A stretch of DNA of 64,000 nucleotides from Desulfovibrio sp. (GCA_031272405.1 JAISTW010000027.1:1-64000), one strand, 5' to 3'; numbered from the stretch's first letter, positions 17,071-26,743 are shown. Numbers and translations are program-made. Notes: a model not told the origin generated them from the letters alone.

Positions 17071-17423
17071 AACAAAAACAGTTGCTTGGCGCTTTCAAGT
17101 TGTTTTGCTTCGTTATCTTCTTTTGCTTCGCCAAAATAGTTTTCTGTCATGCCATACTGCCTGTCTGTAATAAACATCACGGATACAAAACCGTTGGGCA
17201 CAAGGCAGTGTCGCACTTTCTGGGCCATGTTTTGCGCGTTCTCCAGACTGTCGCAGTGACGCATGTAAACAGAAAATTGCTTACGGCTGAAACCCAGTTC
17301 CAGCAGGCTGTTGCGAAAACGTGTGGCCATCTTCATCTCCGTCTTGCTGGTCACGGGAAGATCAAACATGACGACAAGCCACATAAGCTCATAATGGCTG
17401 GGCCTACGTTGTCTTTTTGCCAT
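17067..17423 (-). CDS. cas2: CRISPR-associated protein Cas2
   Basis: 118 residues: LMWLVVMFDLPVTSKTEMKMATRFRNSLLELGFSRKQFSVYMR is the ferredoxin-like Cas2 core with the conserved Asp in FDLP, and VSVMFITDRQYG forms the last strand of the core. It bridges two Cas1 dimers during spacer integration. ATG 17423 is chosen because MAKRQRRPSHYELMW aligns with type II Cas2; a longer start at 17459 adds 12 residues read from the cas9 end. It overlaps the 3' end of cas9 by 20 bp, and its stop (17067-17069) overlaps the convergent cas1 stop. Confidence 0.93.
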   Translation of the reverse strand: MAKRQRRPSHYELMWLVVMFDLPVTSKTEMKMATRFRNSLLELGFSRKQFSVYMRHCDSLENAQNMAQKVRHCLVPNGFVSVMFITDRQYGMTENYFGEAKEDNEAKQLESAKQLFLF

Positions 17424-20400
17424 GCCAGAGTTTTTTGTGTTTGTGCAGTATCTTGCCAAAGGGCGAAATGTCCACCTTACGCGCCTTGAGTCGGCACCAC
17501 GTTATCAATCCCTTTCCGCCACTGGTCCACCGCGTGTACTCCTCAATCACCACAGTGCCGCTTTTGACGGTGGAAGCGCGCCCATCGAGGGGGCGGGCAT
17601 CGTTGAGCAGATTGCATTGGAGCTTGTTATCGCTCATTTTCTGCACCACCATAAAACACTTGCCCTCCGGGCAGAGATCTTTGAGCTCGGCCTTCAACTC
17701 CGGCGTCAATTCCACCTCAATGACATCGTCAATGCACAAACGCCAGATAAACCGCCCACCCTTGTCTTTCCACTCCGGCACAAAGGCGTGGTTGTTGGCG
17801 TCTATGCGGGTAATGCATTCCCAGCCCACCACGCCGTCTGGGTCTTCGTAAAATTCAACGCAGTAGTTTTCTTTCGGCTCAAAGCCAAACTGCAAGCCAT
17901 CATTGACGGCAACAAGCGTTTTATACTTAATGATCGGGTAGGTTGCGCCAATGGCTTCTTCCCGCCGCGCCAGAGCAATGGCTTCAGCCACGATGGCTTT
18001 TTCCCTTTCCTTTTCCGAAAGTTCCCGCACTATGCCGCCATTTTTGCGGGCTTCGTCGCGCTTTTTTTCAAGGTTGTTTTCGGCGTCAACATAGCGTGAT
18101 TCTATGGCGGTCTTAATGGATTCGCACCGGTCAGATGCACGCCTTGCTGCGGGTAAATCCTGTGGAATGGTAGCCCCTGGCAATATTCCGGCCACGCTTT
18201 TTTTATCCTTAAGCGTATCAATGGATTTGCAGTAGCGAATCAGGGTCATTCCGGAATTGCGGCGCGTATCCCGCTGCAAAATACGGTACTTGGTGGCGTC
18301 GTGCAGTTGCCCGGCTTTGCCGTGCTCCTTTTTGGGAGAAACAACCACCTTGCGCAGGGCCTCCTGAAGCTGCCGACGCAACAAGCCGCTATCGCCGCCA
18401 AAGGGGGATGGAATATCCTTAACCCGCTGGTTGTTCTTCTCGGCACGTACCAAACGGCTCACCATGCTGCGCGTGGTGCAGGCCGCCACAAATGCATCAA
18501 CGGCATGGTGCCGGTGGTCAATGCGGGGCTTTGCCACCCAAAGAGGATCGCGCTCAGGGTAGCCAAAGGCGTTGACGAGTATTTCTTCCGTATGGGGATC
18601 GTGCTTATGTTTGCGGATGGGCAGGCCAAAGAGTTCATACTCAATGCCGTCCAGACCCCACAAGTGGCGTAACTGCGCTGTGGTGCCGCCCTTGACCGCC
18701 ACAACGTCGGAACAGAGCATGGAAAGGTAGCGCGCCGCAATTTTTGCCATGTAGCTTGTGTTGGAAAGGCGGCTATCGGTGGCGTCTTCGTCGCCCTGCT
18801 CGGCAAAGCGGCTGGAGGCATCGGGAGAAAATCGCCATTTCTTGGCTTGAGGGAAGGACTTTTCCGCTATGGCCTTTGAAATATGCTGCCATGCGTTTGG
18901 GGCGATTTTTTGTATGAATTCGTAGGGAAAGGCATTGCCCTTGGCAAAATTTTCATTGCCGGGCACGAGGGCCAGATTCATGTAGCTGTTTGACCCGCCA
19001 TGCGACTGCGGGATGAGGTGTTCAATCTCACAGGCGGCAATGTCTGATTGCTTTATTTCGGCATAGCTGAACAGGCTGCGACCTCCCTGTTCCTGCCACA
19101 GGCGGTACTTGGTGCGGTTTGTGCGGGAAGGGAAAAGGCCAAGTTTTTTCAGTTCCGCATCTATGTCGGCGTTTTCCTTCTCGCGTTTTCGCATTTCGCT
19201 CTGGAGTTCTTTCCGCCTGACAGCGGACATGCCCAGTTCTCGGGCCAGTTCAATATGGATGCGCTGCGGCTTGCCATACAGCTGCACAATCTCGTTGACC
19301 ACCTTGCGCAACTGGTTGAGCGCCGTGTGCACCACAGGATTGGGGATACGCCCGTGCGCGGCCTCCTCCGCGGCGGCCTGCCTGATATGCCACGGGTGAA
19401 TGGGCGTCACATCCTGCCGCAGCACCTTGCCATAGTAGGGGAGCTGTGCGTAGGTTCCCCGCTTTTTGCGCAGGGCTTCTTCCTCCGCTTCAAAGCCGCA
19501 GGCGTCGGCGGCGGTGCGGTGCGTATGGGGCCGCCAGATTGCTGTTACCTCGCCTGTATGCGGGTTGATTTCCTCAATCTGCCGGCCTTCAATCAGTTTT
19601 TGCAGAATGCGCTGGGTGGCTTCAAGCCCAAGGTTGCTCCTGCCCGGAGTGAGCCGCGCCAGAGCGGCACCGACGGTTTTTTCCCCTTCCGCGCCAGAAA
19701 GATTGAGGCGCGCGCACAAGGCCGCTATCACGTCGTCTTCCGCAAGCAGTTCACTGTTTTCATCTTCCGGATGGATGGCAGGGTTTGCGATAAAATCAAC
19801 AAGATCATCCCGTTGTTCTAGCGGCATTGCCTGCCACGCGGGTATGTGGGCAAAGGCTTGAATCTGGCAGAACCCGCGAATGGGTTTGGCGTCTTCGCCA
19901 AGGTTGACGCGAACGACGGTTTGCCCTGCGGTTTTGGCTATACATTTCCTGATTGCAGTCGCGGAGAGGTTGTGGCCTTCACCAAAGGCCCGTTGCGCCA
20001 ACTCATCGCGCATATCTCTTGACAGGGGGCACTCCCCTTTGGCCGTTACGTAGCGCACATTGGCAAGCTGCTCATAAATGCGCCTTTGCTCTGCAAGCCG
20101 GTGCATTTTGGGCAAGCGTTTCTGCCCTGGAATAAGCGTGCAAAAACCTGTAGCATAAGGCGCGTGGGGGTGGTCGCCAAAAATCAGCTTGTATATTTTT
20201 TCTTCAAGCTCTGGCGTCAGATTTTTGTAATGTTCTGACTGCTTCTCCCAGATTTTGCGAAATTCGTCTTTGACCAGAAAGCGGGGAACCGCGTAGTCCA
20301 CCGCCTTTGTGCTCACATGATGCGCACGCCTGCGGAGGGGTTTTTTCTTCTCAAGGCGTTCCACAAAAAAGGACGACAGCGTCTTGCCGCTGTCCTTTAT

Positions 20401-20892
20401 ATTTTTTTCCAGCAGGCGGTAGGCGTTGGCCGTTTTTTGACTGTCCTTTTTCTTTTTCGGCTCTTCGGAGAGATCGGCATCAGGGTTTTCTTCTGATTGC
20501 GTTAAAAATCCCGCCCCGCGGAATTTGGCCATATGTAAAAGACACCGCCCCAGATCAAAGAGGTTGTCGTATGCGGCGGAAGCGCCATGCGCTCGCAGGC
20601 AGTATGGGTTTTTACGCATAAAGCAGCGAAGTTGCCCTGTATCGGCAGGCAGCAGGCCGCGCTGCTGCAACTCTGTCTTTAGTTTGGCAAGGCGCTGGCG
20701 CCTGCGGCGGATATGTTTGCGTTCAAGCCGCCTTGCTCTTCTGATCGCCGCGCCTTCCGGCACTGAAAACGTGCGTACGCCAAGATCAAGAATTTTCGTG
20801 AGGTTGCCTTCGTTGTCGACAAAAACAAGTGCCGTGCCAATGGAAGCAATTCCCAGGTCAATCCCCAAGTAGTAGCGATAATATTTCGGCAT
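17404..20892 (-). CDS. cas9: CRISPR-associated endonuclease Cas9, compact type II-C
   Basis: 1162 residues, in the small Cas9 range. RuvC-I: YLGIDLGIASIGTALV with Asp12. An arginine-rich bridge helix follows (RRARRLERKHIRRRRQRL). RuvC-II: RIHIELARELG with Glu548. HNH: CEIEHLIPQSHGGSNSY with His625, then NLALVPGNENFAKG. RuvC-III: DHRHHAVDAFVAACT with His796 and Asp799. Both nuclease sites look intact, so the protein should be an active RNA-guided nuclease. The C-terminal half would hold the PAM-interacting region, which I cannot resolve. The absence of csn2 and cas4 fits II-C. ATG 20892 has GGGGAAGG close upstream. The gene is divergent from the tracrRNA. Confidence 0.97.
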   Translation of the reverse strand: MPKYYRYYLGIDLGIASIGTALVFVDNEGNLTKILDLGVRTFSVPEGAAIRRARRLERKHIRRRRQRLAKLKTELQQRGLLPADTGQLRCFMRKNPYCLRAHGASAAYDNLFDLGRCLLHMAKFRGAGFLTQSEENPDADLSEEPKKKKDSQKTANAYRLLEKNIKDSGKTLSSFFVERLEKKKPLRRRAHHVSTKAVDYAVPRFLVKDEFRKIWEKQSEHYKNLTPELEEKIYKLIFGDHPHAPYATGFCTLIPGQKRLPKMHRLAEQRRIYEQLANVRYVTAKGECPLSRDMRDELAQRAFGEGHNLSATAIRKCIAKTAGQTVVRVNLGEDAKPIRGFCQIQAFAHIPAWQAMPLEQRDDLVDFIANPAIHPEDENSELLAEDDVIAALCARLNLSGAEGEKTVGAALARLTPGRSNLGLEATQRILQKLIEGRQIEEINPHTGEVTAIWRPHTHRTAADACGFEAEEEALRKKRGTYAQLPYYGKVLRQDVTPIHPWHIRQAAAEEAAHGRIPNPVVHTALNQLRKVVNEIVQLYGKPQRIHIELARELGMSAVRRKELQSEMRKREKENADIDAELKKLGLFPSRTNRTKYRLWQEQGGRSLFSYAEIKQSDIAACEIEHLIPQSHGGSNSYMNLALVPGNENFAKGNAFPYEFIQKIAPNAWQHISKAIAEKSFPQAKKWRFSPDASSRFAEQGDEDATDSRLSNTSYMAKIAARYLSMLCSDVVAVKGGTTAQLRHLWGLDGIEYELFGLPIRKHKHDPHTEEILVNAFGYPERDPLWVAKPRIDHRHHAVDAFVAACTTRSMVSRLVRAEKNNQRVKDIPSPFGGDSGLLRRQLQEALRKVVVSPKKEHGKAGQLHDATKYRILQRDTRRNSGMTLIRYCKSIDTLKDKKSVAGILPGATIPQDLPAARRASDRCESIKTAIESRYVDAENNLEKKRDEARKNGGIVRELSEKEREKAIVAEAIALARREEAIGATYPIIKYKTLVAVNDGLQFGFEPKENYCVEFYEDPDGVVGWECITRIDANNHAFVPEWKDKGGRFIWRLCIDDVIEVELTPELKAELKDLCPEGKCFMVVQKMSDNKLQCNLLNDARPLDGRASTVKSGTVVIEEYTRWTSGGKGLITWCRLKARKVDISPFGKILHKHKKLWHGKKTT

Positions 20893-20902
20893 GCCTTCCC
20901 CG

Positions 20903-20931
20903 TTGACAAAAAAAATGAAATTGTTTATTTG
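20903..20931 (+). promoter_or_regulatory. Predicted tracrRNA promoter
   Basis: A perfect -35 TTGACA (20903-20908), a 17-nt spacer and a weak -10 TATTTG (20926-20931). Transcription would start near 20938, about 15 nt before the anti-repeat. It lies between the cas9 start codon and the tracrRNA. Confidence 0.55.
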
Positions 20932-20937
20932 ATGGAC

Positions 20938-21046
20938 GCCATCTGATTTTTCTTAGCAGGATAGAATTGGATAGGCAAGTAACTATAACAAGTGGATTTA
21001 TTCCACCGACAAATTCGGCGGTTCCCTTCGGGGGCCGCCCTTTGTT
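20938..21046 (+). ncRNA. tracrRNA
   Basis: TTAGCAGGATAGAATTGG followed by ATAGGCAAGTAACTATAAC (20953-20989) is a near-complete reverse complement of the CRISPR repeat, with a small insertion (AGTA region) and a few mismatches giving the expected bulge between lower and upper stem. Downstream are a 5-bp hairpin GTGGA/TCCAC (20992-21005), a short CCG/CGG stem, and a long GC hairpin (GGCGG 21017-21021 / CCGCC 21035-21039 with CCC/GGG inside and a TTCG loop) followed by CTTTGTT, a plausible terminator. Plus-strand transcription fits the array orientation. 5' and 3' ends are predictions. The part from 20998 on is antisense to tsaD. Confidence 0.85.
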
Positions 21047-22137
21047 ATGTCCGCCCTGGGATTTCCTGTACGTTGCATGTCATCCGGAATGCTCCTTCCC
21101 TTGGGGATTGTTTCCATTCGCAAATCATGGCAGAGGGCTTCGCCGGTCAGCAGCCAGGCGGTATAGGCAATCATGGCGGCGTTGTCCGTGCACAGGGCGG
21201 GGGACGGCGAGAGGGCGCGGCCGCCGCGCCGGCGCATGAGCTCACCCATGCGTTTCCGCAGCAGTTTGTTCGCGGCCACGCCTCCGGCAAGCAACAATTC
21301 GTGAATGTCGGGGTATGCGGCAAGGGCGCGCTCAGTCTTGGCGCACAGCGTATCCACAACGGCGAGATTGAAGGAAGCGCAAAAATTTTTCAGAGCGTTT
21401 GGGGCGTCATCCGGGCCTGGAGCGGGAAGATGACCATCCGGCTTTTCATTCCGCTTTTCAAGTTCCGGAAACGCACGCAGAGCGGTGAGAGCGGCGGTTT
21501 TCAACCCGCTGAAACTGAAGTCCAGATTGTCGTTGCGCAGGTAGGGGCGTGGGAAAAGGCCGGGATCCGCCACTCCGGCATTTGCCAGAGCGTCAATGGT
21601 CCGGCCGCAGGGATACGGCAGGCCAAGCATTTTGCCCACCTTGTCAAACGCCTCGCCGGCCGCGTCATCCAGAGTTCCGCCGAGCAGATGAAATTCAGTC
21701 GTCCCCCGGATGAGATACAGGTGCGTGTGGCCGCCCGAGACGAGCAGGCCGATCGCCGGCAGGCTGAAATCGTGCTCCAGTCCCACTGCCAGCAAATGGG
21801 CATGCAGATGATTGATGCCGATGAATTTCGCGTCGATGGTCAAGGCCAGCGTCTTGGCAAAGGACACGCCCACAAGCAGGCTGCCCAGAAGGCCAGGTCC
21901 CCGCGCCGCCGCGACAACGTCAATCTGCTCCGGGAGGATGCCGGCGCGGCGCAGAAGTTCATCAAAGAGCGGGCCGATGGAACGGCAGTGTTCGCGTGAG
22001 GCCAATTCCGGCACAACGCCGCCGAAAAGCGCGTGAATATCCGTTTGGCTTGCCAGGACCGAATCAAGCAGACATCCATCGGCCACGAGGGCCAGAGCGG
22101 TTTCGTCACAGGAGGATTCAATGCCGAGGCAGAGCAC
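20998..22137 (-). CDS. tsaD: tRNA N6-adenosine threonylcarbamoyltransferase TsaD
   Basis: 379 residues. N-terminal [16 protein letters not shown] and PELASREH are family signatures. [27 protein letters not shown] (metal-binding histidines), [34 protein letters not shown] and [14 protein letters not shown] complete the ASKHA fold. It makes t6A37 in ANN-decoding tRNAs. The protein is some 30-40 residues longer than the E. coli enzyme, and its last 16 codons ([16 protein letters not shown]) are read from the strand opposite the tracrRNA hairpins. This suggests that the original 3' end was replaced when the CRISPR locus became its neighbour. Last gene of the long minus-strand run after fbp. Confidence 0.95.
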   Translation of the reverse strand: MLCLGIESSCDETALALVADGCLLDSVLASQTDIHALFGGVVPELASREHCRSIGPLFDELLRRAGILPEQIDVVAAARGPGLLGSLLVGVSFAKTLALTIDAKFIGINHLHAHLLAVGLEHDFSLPAIGLLVSGGHTHLYLIRGTTEFHLLGGTLDDAAGEAFDKVGKMLGLPYPCGRTIDALANAGVADPGLFPRPYLRNDNLDFSFSGLKTAALTALRAFPELEKRNEKPDGHLPAPGPDDAPNALKNFCASFNLAVVDTLCAKTERALAAYPDIHELLLAGGVAANKLLRKRMGELMRRRGGRALSPSPALCTDNAAMIAYTAWLLTGEALCHDLRMETIPKGRSIPDDMQRTGNPRADITKGGPRREPPNLSVE

Positions 22138-22184
22138 GGGACGCCGTCAGAAACTCTCGGAGCATGCCCCGGGGCACGGTCCGG

Positions 22185-23192
22185 TTATGATTTTTCGTAT
22201 TTTCCGTAAATTCTTTCAACAGCCGCGACATCATCGGCGGAACCGATAAAGAGCGGGGTTCGGGCGTGCAATTGTTCGGGAACGCGTTCGAGTATGCGCC
22301 CGCGTCCGTCGCTGGCGCATCCGGCAGCCTGCTCGGCGAGAAAGGCCAGCGGCGCGGCCTCGCACATGAGACGCAACTTCCCCTGTGGTTTCGCCGAATC
22401 AGCCGGATACATGTATATGCCGCCGTTGACGAGCGTTCTGTGAAAATCTGCGACCAGCGCGCCGACGTAGCGGGAGGAGTATATTTTGCCGTCCCGCGAC
22501 CGGCATGTATGAAACCAGTCCACAACTTCCCGCGTCGCCTTGCTCCAGTTTTTCCTGTTGCCTTCGTTGACCGAGTATATGCTGCCCTGACTCGGTATGC
22601 GCATGTTGGGGTGGGAGAGCAAAAATTCGCCGACCCCCGGGTCCAGGGTAAAGCCGTGCACTCCCTGTCCGGTGCTGAACACAAGCATGGTTGACGGCCC
22701 GTAAAGCACATAGCCAGCGGCTACCTGATTGGCCCCGGGCTGCAGCACCTCCTCCAGCGTCGCATCGCCGCTGTTGCCGTGAGGACGGCGCAAAATGGAA
22801 AAAATGGTTCCGACGTTGATATTGACGTCAATATTGCTGGAGCCGTCTAGGGGGTCAAAGATAAGGATATAGTCGCCGCGGGGAAAATCCGGGCGGATGC
22901 GGATGAGTTCGGCGTTTTCTTCCGAACTCATCGCGCACAGCGCGCCGCAACGCTCCATGCGCCAGGTCAGAATATTGTTGGCGATATCATCCAGCTTCTG
23001 GACGTTTTCTCCCTGCACGTTTATTTCACCGGTGCCGCCGAGTATGTCGAGGAGTCCGGCTTTGGCTATCCGTCTGGAAATAATCTTGGCGGAGAGTATA
23101 AGGTCATAGAGCAAGCCGGTGAACATTCCGGTGGCATGGGGCGATTTTTTTTGATAGAGCAAAAGGTGTTCAGTAACAGTAATTTCCGCCAT
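22185..23192 (-). CDS. fbp: Class I fructose-1,6-bisphosphatase
   Basis: 335 residues, standard class I length. Metal-site motif [27 protein letters not shown], an acidic SSEENAE loop, [50 protein letters not shown] and [20 protein letters not shown]. It releases phosphate from fructose-1,6-bisphosphate, the committed step of gluconeogenesis. It lies 47 bp before tsaD and 44 bp after the lipoprotein gene, all on the minus strand. Confidence 0.96.
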   Translation of the reverse strand: MAEITVTEHLLLYQKKSPHATGMFTGLLYDLILSAKIISRRIAKAGLLDILGGTGEINVQGENVQKLDDIANNILTWRMERCGALCAMSSEENAELIRIRPDFPRGDYILIFDPLDGSSNIDVNINVGTIFSILRRPHGNSGDATLEEVLQPGANQVAAGYVLYGPSTMLVFSTGQGVHGFTLDPGVGEFLLSHPNMRIPSQGSIYSVNEGNRKNWSKATREVVDWFHTCRSRDGKIYSSRYVGALVADFHRTLVNGGIYMYPADSAKPQGKLRLMCEAAPLAFLAEQAAGCASDGRGRILERVPEQLHARTPLFIGSADDVAAVERIYGKYEKS

Positions 23193-23236
23193 CCCGTCAT
23201 CCTCTCTGCTTAAATGGTCTGTCCCGTCGTGTGAAG

Positions 23237-24637
23237 CTAACGCGGCCCAAACGGGCTGGGTCTGCCGCCGGGCAATGTCGGCGCCTGCTGCGTATCCGGC
23301 TGTTTCGGTTCGGACGGTTTGTCCGCATCGTTGTCGTTTGTTTCCCCGTCAGTCGTTCGGGAAGCGCCGAAGGTTTCTTTTTCTTCAGCCTGAGGGGTCG
23401 TTTTCTCCCCGGGCGGTCCAAAGGGGCTTGGGCGTCCGTCCGGCAACCTCGGACCGCTTATGGGCGTCGCGCTCTCCGGGTCCGGGGTTTCAGGCTGGGT
23501 TTTTCGCGCGGGCGCAGCCGTCTCCTGCACGCGTCGCGGGCGTTGCGTCCGCTCCACGGGGACGTCTTCTCCTTCCAGTCTTCTTTCCCGCACGCGGGAG
23601 TTTGTTCCGGCCTTGCCTTTCAGCAGGACGCTTTCCGAGCTTCCGGGTTGAATGTCGTGGGCGGGCGCTCCGGATGCCGGTTGAGCCGGACTTCCCTCAA
23701 TGTTGGCCGCCGCGGTCGGCGTCATCTGCTGGCCGTCGTCAATATTTTTGCGTGATTTGCGTTCCGGTCGGGGAGGGGGGGGGAGTTTTTCGGCTTCCTG
23801 TGGGAAGTAGCGGAGGCCCTGATCCGGATTTCCGTCGCCGTCGGGGAAAGAACCGGATTGGCATACGGAGAAGACCAGCGGCAAATTGGCAAACCAGCGT
23901 ACGATATAATAAAAGGAACCGGCCGCGTTTTTGCATTCTCCGGAAGAACTTTTGGTGACGACTTCTTTCCAGTCTGTTCCGGAAAGCGGAGTCGCGCCGT
24001 ATTCGTATTTGCCGGGCCACAGCAATGCCTGTGGGGCAAGAATGACGATGCCGGATGGGGCTCCGCAGAATTGGACCAGCGTCCGCATGTCAAAATAGGC
24101 GACGAGAACGCCTAGAAAGTCCGCGCCGTCATACAGGGGCACGGCCAGCATTACTTCCGGTCCCAGAACGTTGTTTTGGACACAGGCGCGCAGCGCCCTG
24201 TTGCTCTGCTTTTTGTCTTCATACAACAGGGGGATGAAGTCCAGTTGTTTCTGCGGCGGCGCCGGCGTTTGCCCCAAAATCACGCCGTCGTATTTTACGC
24301 CGGCAAAACCGCTCAACCATGGAAAATCCGACATGAAAGCGGCAACCCATGACTTTGTGGGCGGCTTGTCGGCGTTCATCATGGCGCGTTCCAGACGGCG
24401 CAGCTGTTCGTCAACGGCCATCATGCCTTTGGACAGTTCCAGCGCCGACGGCGAAAGACTTCCTTTTTCACTGTAGTCTATTTCCGCGGCCGGGCTGATA
24501 TAAGTATTCCAAGCGTCTTTTGTGCTTTTCCAGACATCCTTAGTGGGTTGGTATGAACTGCAGCCCGCCAGCGACAGAGCGAGCAGCGCCGGCAGAAAAA
24601 AAAGTCGTGTGAATGGAATAAGCACATGTTTCTCCAT
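23237..24637 (-). CDS. Lipoprotein with a sensor-like domain and proline-rich tail
   Basis: 466 residues from ATG 24637. A lipobox LALSLAGC predicts lipidation at Cys26. Residues about 30-270 form a globular domain; [30 protein letters not shown] resembles a Cache/PDC sensor strand-helix pattern, without the downstream signalling domain usual for such sensors. The C-terminal 190 residues are low-complexity (Pro, Glu, Arg, Thr) and contain GRPSPFGP twice. It is probably anchored in a membrane facing the periplasm; function unknown. The ribosome site is weak, and a TTG five codons upstream is an alternative start. Confidence 0.7.
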   Translation of the reverse strand: MEKHVLIPFTRLFFLPALLALSLAGCSSYQPTKDVWKSTKDAWNTYISPAAEIDYSEKGSLSPSALELSKGMMAVDEQLRRLERAMMNADKPPTKSWVAAFMSDFPWLSGFAGVKYDGVILGQTPAPPQKQLDFIPLLYEDKKQSNRALRACVQNNVLGPEVMLAVPLYDGADFLGVLVAYFDMRTLVQFCGAPSGIVILAPQALLWPGKYEYGATPLSGTDWKEVVTKSSSGECKNAAGSFYYIVRWFANLPLVFSVCQSGSFPDGDGNPDQGLRYFPQEAEKLPPPPRPERKSRKNIDDGQQMTPTAAANIEGSPAQPASGAPAHDIQPGSSESVLLKGKAGTNSRVRERRLEGEDVPVERTQRPRRVQETAAPARKTQPETPDPESATPISGPRLPDGRPSPFGPPGEKTTPQAEEKETFGASRTTDGETNDNDADKPSEPKQPDTQQAPTLPGGRPSPFGPR

Positions 24638-24694
24638 TTTTTCTAATAACAACCGATGAAAAGGCTGTCCGGGATTTTTGGGGGCCGGGGAACG

Positions 24695-25612
24695 CTATCC
24701 CTGCGCCCGGGCCTCCACCCGTTCAGCCAACGCCTCAAGCATGCTTATCAGTTTGTCTTTTCCGACAGCGGGTTCCGCTCCCTGCGCGGTTTGTTCCACT
24801 GGCGTCTCCGGCGCCGCGGAAAGCTTCGCATTCAGCGTGGTCACGCGTTGGAGCAGGTCGGAACGCTCTGCCGGATCTGTCGAGGCGGCAGCCAGTTCCT
24901 GGTAAATATCCAGAGCGCCCTTTATGTCGCCCTGCTCGGCAAGAATTTCAGCCATTGAGCGTGTGCGCAGGGAAAACCGCTCCTCGCCGTCATCGGATGA
25001 GGCGATGCCGGGCTCGTCCATGCCTGTGGGAACGGCATCCGCGTCGTCATCGGCGTGTTCCGGCTGCGCGTCTTCCCGCGCTTCGGGCTTGGCGTCAAGA
25101 GCAGGAGACGCGGGTTGCCCTTCCGGGAAAGCGGGGGGAACGTCCTGCGGCTTTTGCGCGGGGACTCCGTCGGGACGCGCGGACACCGCGGCGGTTTCGC
25201 CCTGACCGAGGATGTCTCGCAAGCCCTTGTCAATGACATCGCTCAGTGAGAGGGAACTGTTCATGAAATGGGCAGCCACAAAACGCAAGACCAACCCCAT
25301 GTCCCGTGAGGCCTCGCCCGAGGAACAGGCGGCCCATGCCAGCCAAAATTCCGTGTGGGCGGAAAAGAGGGCGGTGATTTTGTTCAGCTGGTCCGCGCAG
25401 GCTGTGTTTCGTCCCGCGCCGTGCAGCAATTCTATAAGAAACAAACGTGCTTCAAGGTACTCCGGGTGACGTTCGAGACCATGTTCAAGAATTTCAATCG
25501 CCTCGTCACGGCGGTTTTCCGCTTTCAGCAAACGCGCCAGCGGGAAGAACACCTTTGAATTGGGCTCTATTTCCAGCACTTCCCTGTACCATTCAATTTT
25601 TTCCGTCATCAT
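24695..25612 (-). CDS. Tetratricopeptide-repeat protein
   Basis: 305 residues. The N-terminus (KIEWYREVLEIEPNSKVFFPLARLLKAENRRDEAIEILEHGLERHPEYLEARLFL) is two TPR-like helical hairpins, and residues about 215-260 (MAEILAEQGDIKGALDIYQELAA) give another. The linker is acidic and Ala/Pro-rich. There is no signal peptide, so it is probably a cytoplasmic scaffold. The start overlaps the ftsB end by 20 bp, implying coupling with the division gene. Specific partners are unknown. Confidence 0.75.
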   Translation of the reverse strand: MMTEKIEWYREVLEIEPNSKVFFPLARLLKAENRRDEAIEILEHGLERHPEYLEARLFLIELLHGAGRNTACADQLNKITALFSAHTEFWLAWAACSSGEASRDMGLVLRFVAAHFMNSSLSLSDVIDKGLRDILGQGETAAVSARPDGVPAQKPQDVPPAFPEGQPASPALDAKPEAREDAQPEHADDDADAVPTGMDEPGIASSDDGEERFSLRTRSMAEILAEQGDIKGALDIYQELAAASTDPAERSDLLQRVTTLNAKLSAAPETPVEQTAQGAEPAVGKDKLISMLEALAERVEARAQG

Positions 25613-25916
25613 GCGCCCCCCCGGAGGTTATTTTTATTGCGTCATCGAATATATACAGGACTTCATTTTCACGAACATAATGCAGATATTTTCGAATGAC
25701 TTTCTGCATATATTGCTTGTCCGATTGCAGTAAACGTATTTCACGACTCAGCGAAAGATTTCTTGCGTCCATAGCTTCCAGATGTTTCTGCAATTCAGCA
25801 TGTTGATTCTTGATTTCACGATACTCTACCAAACCTGTAGGCCCCCAGATCATGCGCCCGAAAAGGCATATATTGATCAGGCTTAAAGCTGTAAGTATGA
25901 AAACTCGCCAAAACAT
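25593..25916 (-). CDS. ftsB: FtsB/DivIC-family septum formation initiator
   Basis: 107 residues with one N-terminal membrane helix (VFILTALSLINICLFGRMIWG) followed by a coiled coil (YREIKNQHAELQKHLEAMDARNLSLSREIRLLQSDKQYMQKVIR) and a short tail (YLHYVRENEVLYIF). This is the FtsB/DivIC architecture: an inner-membrane protein whose periplasmic coiled coil joins FtsL and FtsQ in the divisome. It directly follows the 91-residue conserved-type gene and overlaps the TPR gene. Confidence 0.8.
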   Translation of the reverse strand: MFWRVFILTALSLINICLFGRMIWGPTGLVEYREIKNQHAELQKHLEAMDARNLSLSREIRLLQSDKQYMQKVIRKYLHYVRENEVLYIFDDAIKITSGGAHDDGKN

Positions 25917-26192
25917 TTATTGCAGAACACGTTTTTGCTGTTGTCTGTCCTGTGTAGTGAACTTCAGTTCGGAAAGAAAATTAGCCGTGGCCTTTTCCAG
26001 CCTTGACACATCCTCCTCATTCAAAACCATGTCATCAGCCTGTTGCAGATACGTCTTCAGGACGGAAATTTCATTGTTGAGAAAAGGCGCCCACAACTGC
26101 TCGCTCAATTCCGGTTCAAGCTCCAGAATCGTCTGTATGCAATTTTTGAGTCGCATGTGCAGGATGGTGGAAGCGGGCGTCGTCATGGTCAT
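25917..26192 (-). CDS. Small helical hypothetical protein
   Basis: 91 residues, mostly charged and helical (MRLKNCIQTILELEPELSEQLWAPFLNNEISVLKTYLQQADD). No signal peptide or membrane segment, and no domain that I recognise. Its ATG overlaps the pgsA stop, and its own stop abuts the ftsB start, so it is clearly part of the pgsA-ftsB operon. The tight packing argues that it is a real gene. Confidence 0.7.
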   Translation of the reverse strand: MTMTTPASTILHMRLKNCIQTILELEPELSEQLWAPFLNNEISVLKTYLQQADDMVLNEEDVSRLEKATANFLSELKFTTQDRQQQKRVLQ

Positions 26193-26743
26193 GGTTGTTG
26201 CTTGCCGCGGTATGTATTTTTGTAGAAGTCAAGACAGTAGTTGGCACCGGAAAAAACAGCCATGACCAGTGCCAGATACAGCAAAATTTCGCCGATCAGG
26301 CTGAGTGTCACGCCCCAGAGGGGATAGTGCATCATAATCGGTATAATGGCGATAATCTGCAGTATGGTTTTTGTTTTGCCGAATTTGTCAGCCGCGAGGC
26401 ATATGCCGGCATCGCTCGCCATAGCTCTGAGACCGGTGACTATGAGTTCGCGGCAAACAATTATTATCACTGCCCAGGCCGGTGCCCAATCAAGTTTTAC
26501 AAACATGATCAACACGGAGCATATCAGCACCTTGTCAGCCAGCGGATCGAGAAATTTTCCCACGCTGGTGACGATGTTCTCCCGTCTGGCTATATATCCG
26601 TCCGCCCAGTCGGTGATGGATGCGAAAATAAAGGCGCATGTCGCCAGTATGCAAAAGACGGGGCCTTCAAAATACAATAAAATCACCACGAGCGGCGTCA
26701 TAACGATGCGCAATAAAGTAATTTTGTTGGCAAGGTTGAACAT
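26189..26743 (-). CDS. pgsA: CDP-diacylglycerol-glycerol-3-phosphate 3-phosphatidyltransferase
   Basis: 184 residues with several membrane helices. The CDP-alcohol phosphatidyltransferase motif is present as DWADGYIARRENIVTSVGKFLDPLADK, with all the spaced Asp residues. It starts LANKITLLRIVMTPLVVILL, typical PgsA. It makes phosphatidylglycerol phosphate in the inner membrane, upstream of the cardiolipin synthase found at 41.9-43.4 kb. First gene of the pgsA-(91 aa)-ftsB-TPR run. The 258 bp upstream of it, to the pcm stop, hold no gene that I can support. Confidence 0.93.
   Translation of the reverse strand: MFNLANKITLLRIVMTPLVVILLYFEGPVFCILATCAFIFASITDWADGYIARRENIVTSVGKFLDPLADKVLICSVLIMFVKLDWAPAWAVIIIVCRELIVTGLRAMASDAGICLAADKFGKTKTILQIIAIIPIMMHYPLWGVTLSLIGEILLYLALVMAVFSGANYCLDFYKNTYRGKQQP

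Noticed and set aside
17067..17459. Longer Cas2 start at 17459
   Set aside because: The added 12 residues come from the cas9 coding end; MAKRQRRPSHYELMW at 17423 is the natural start.
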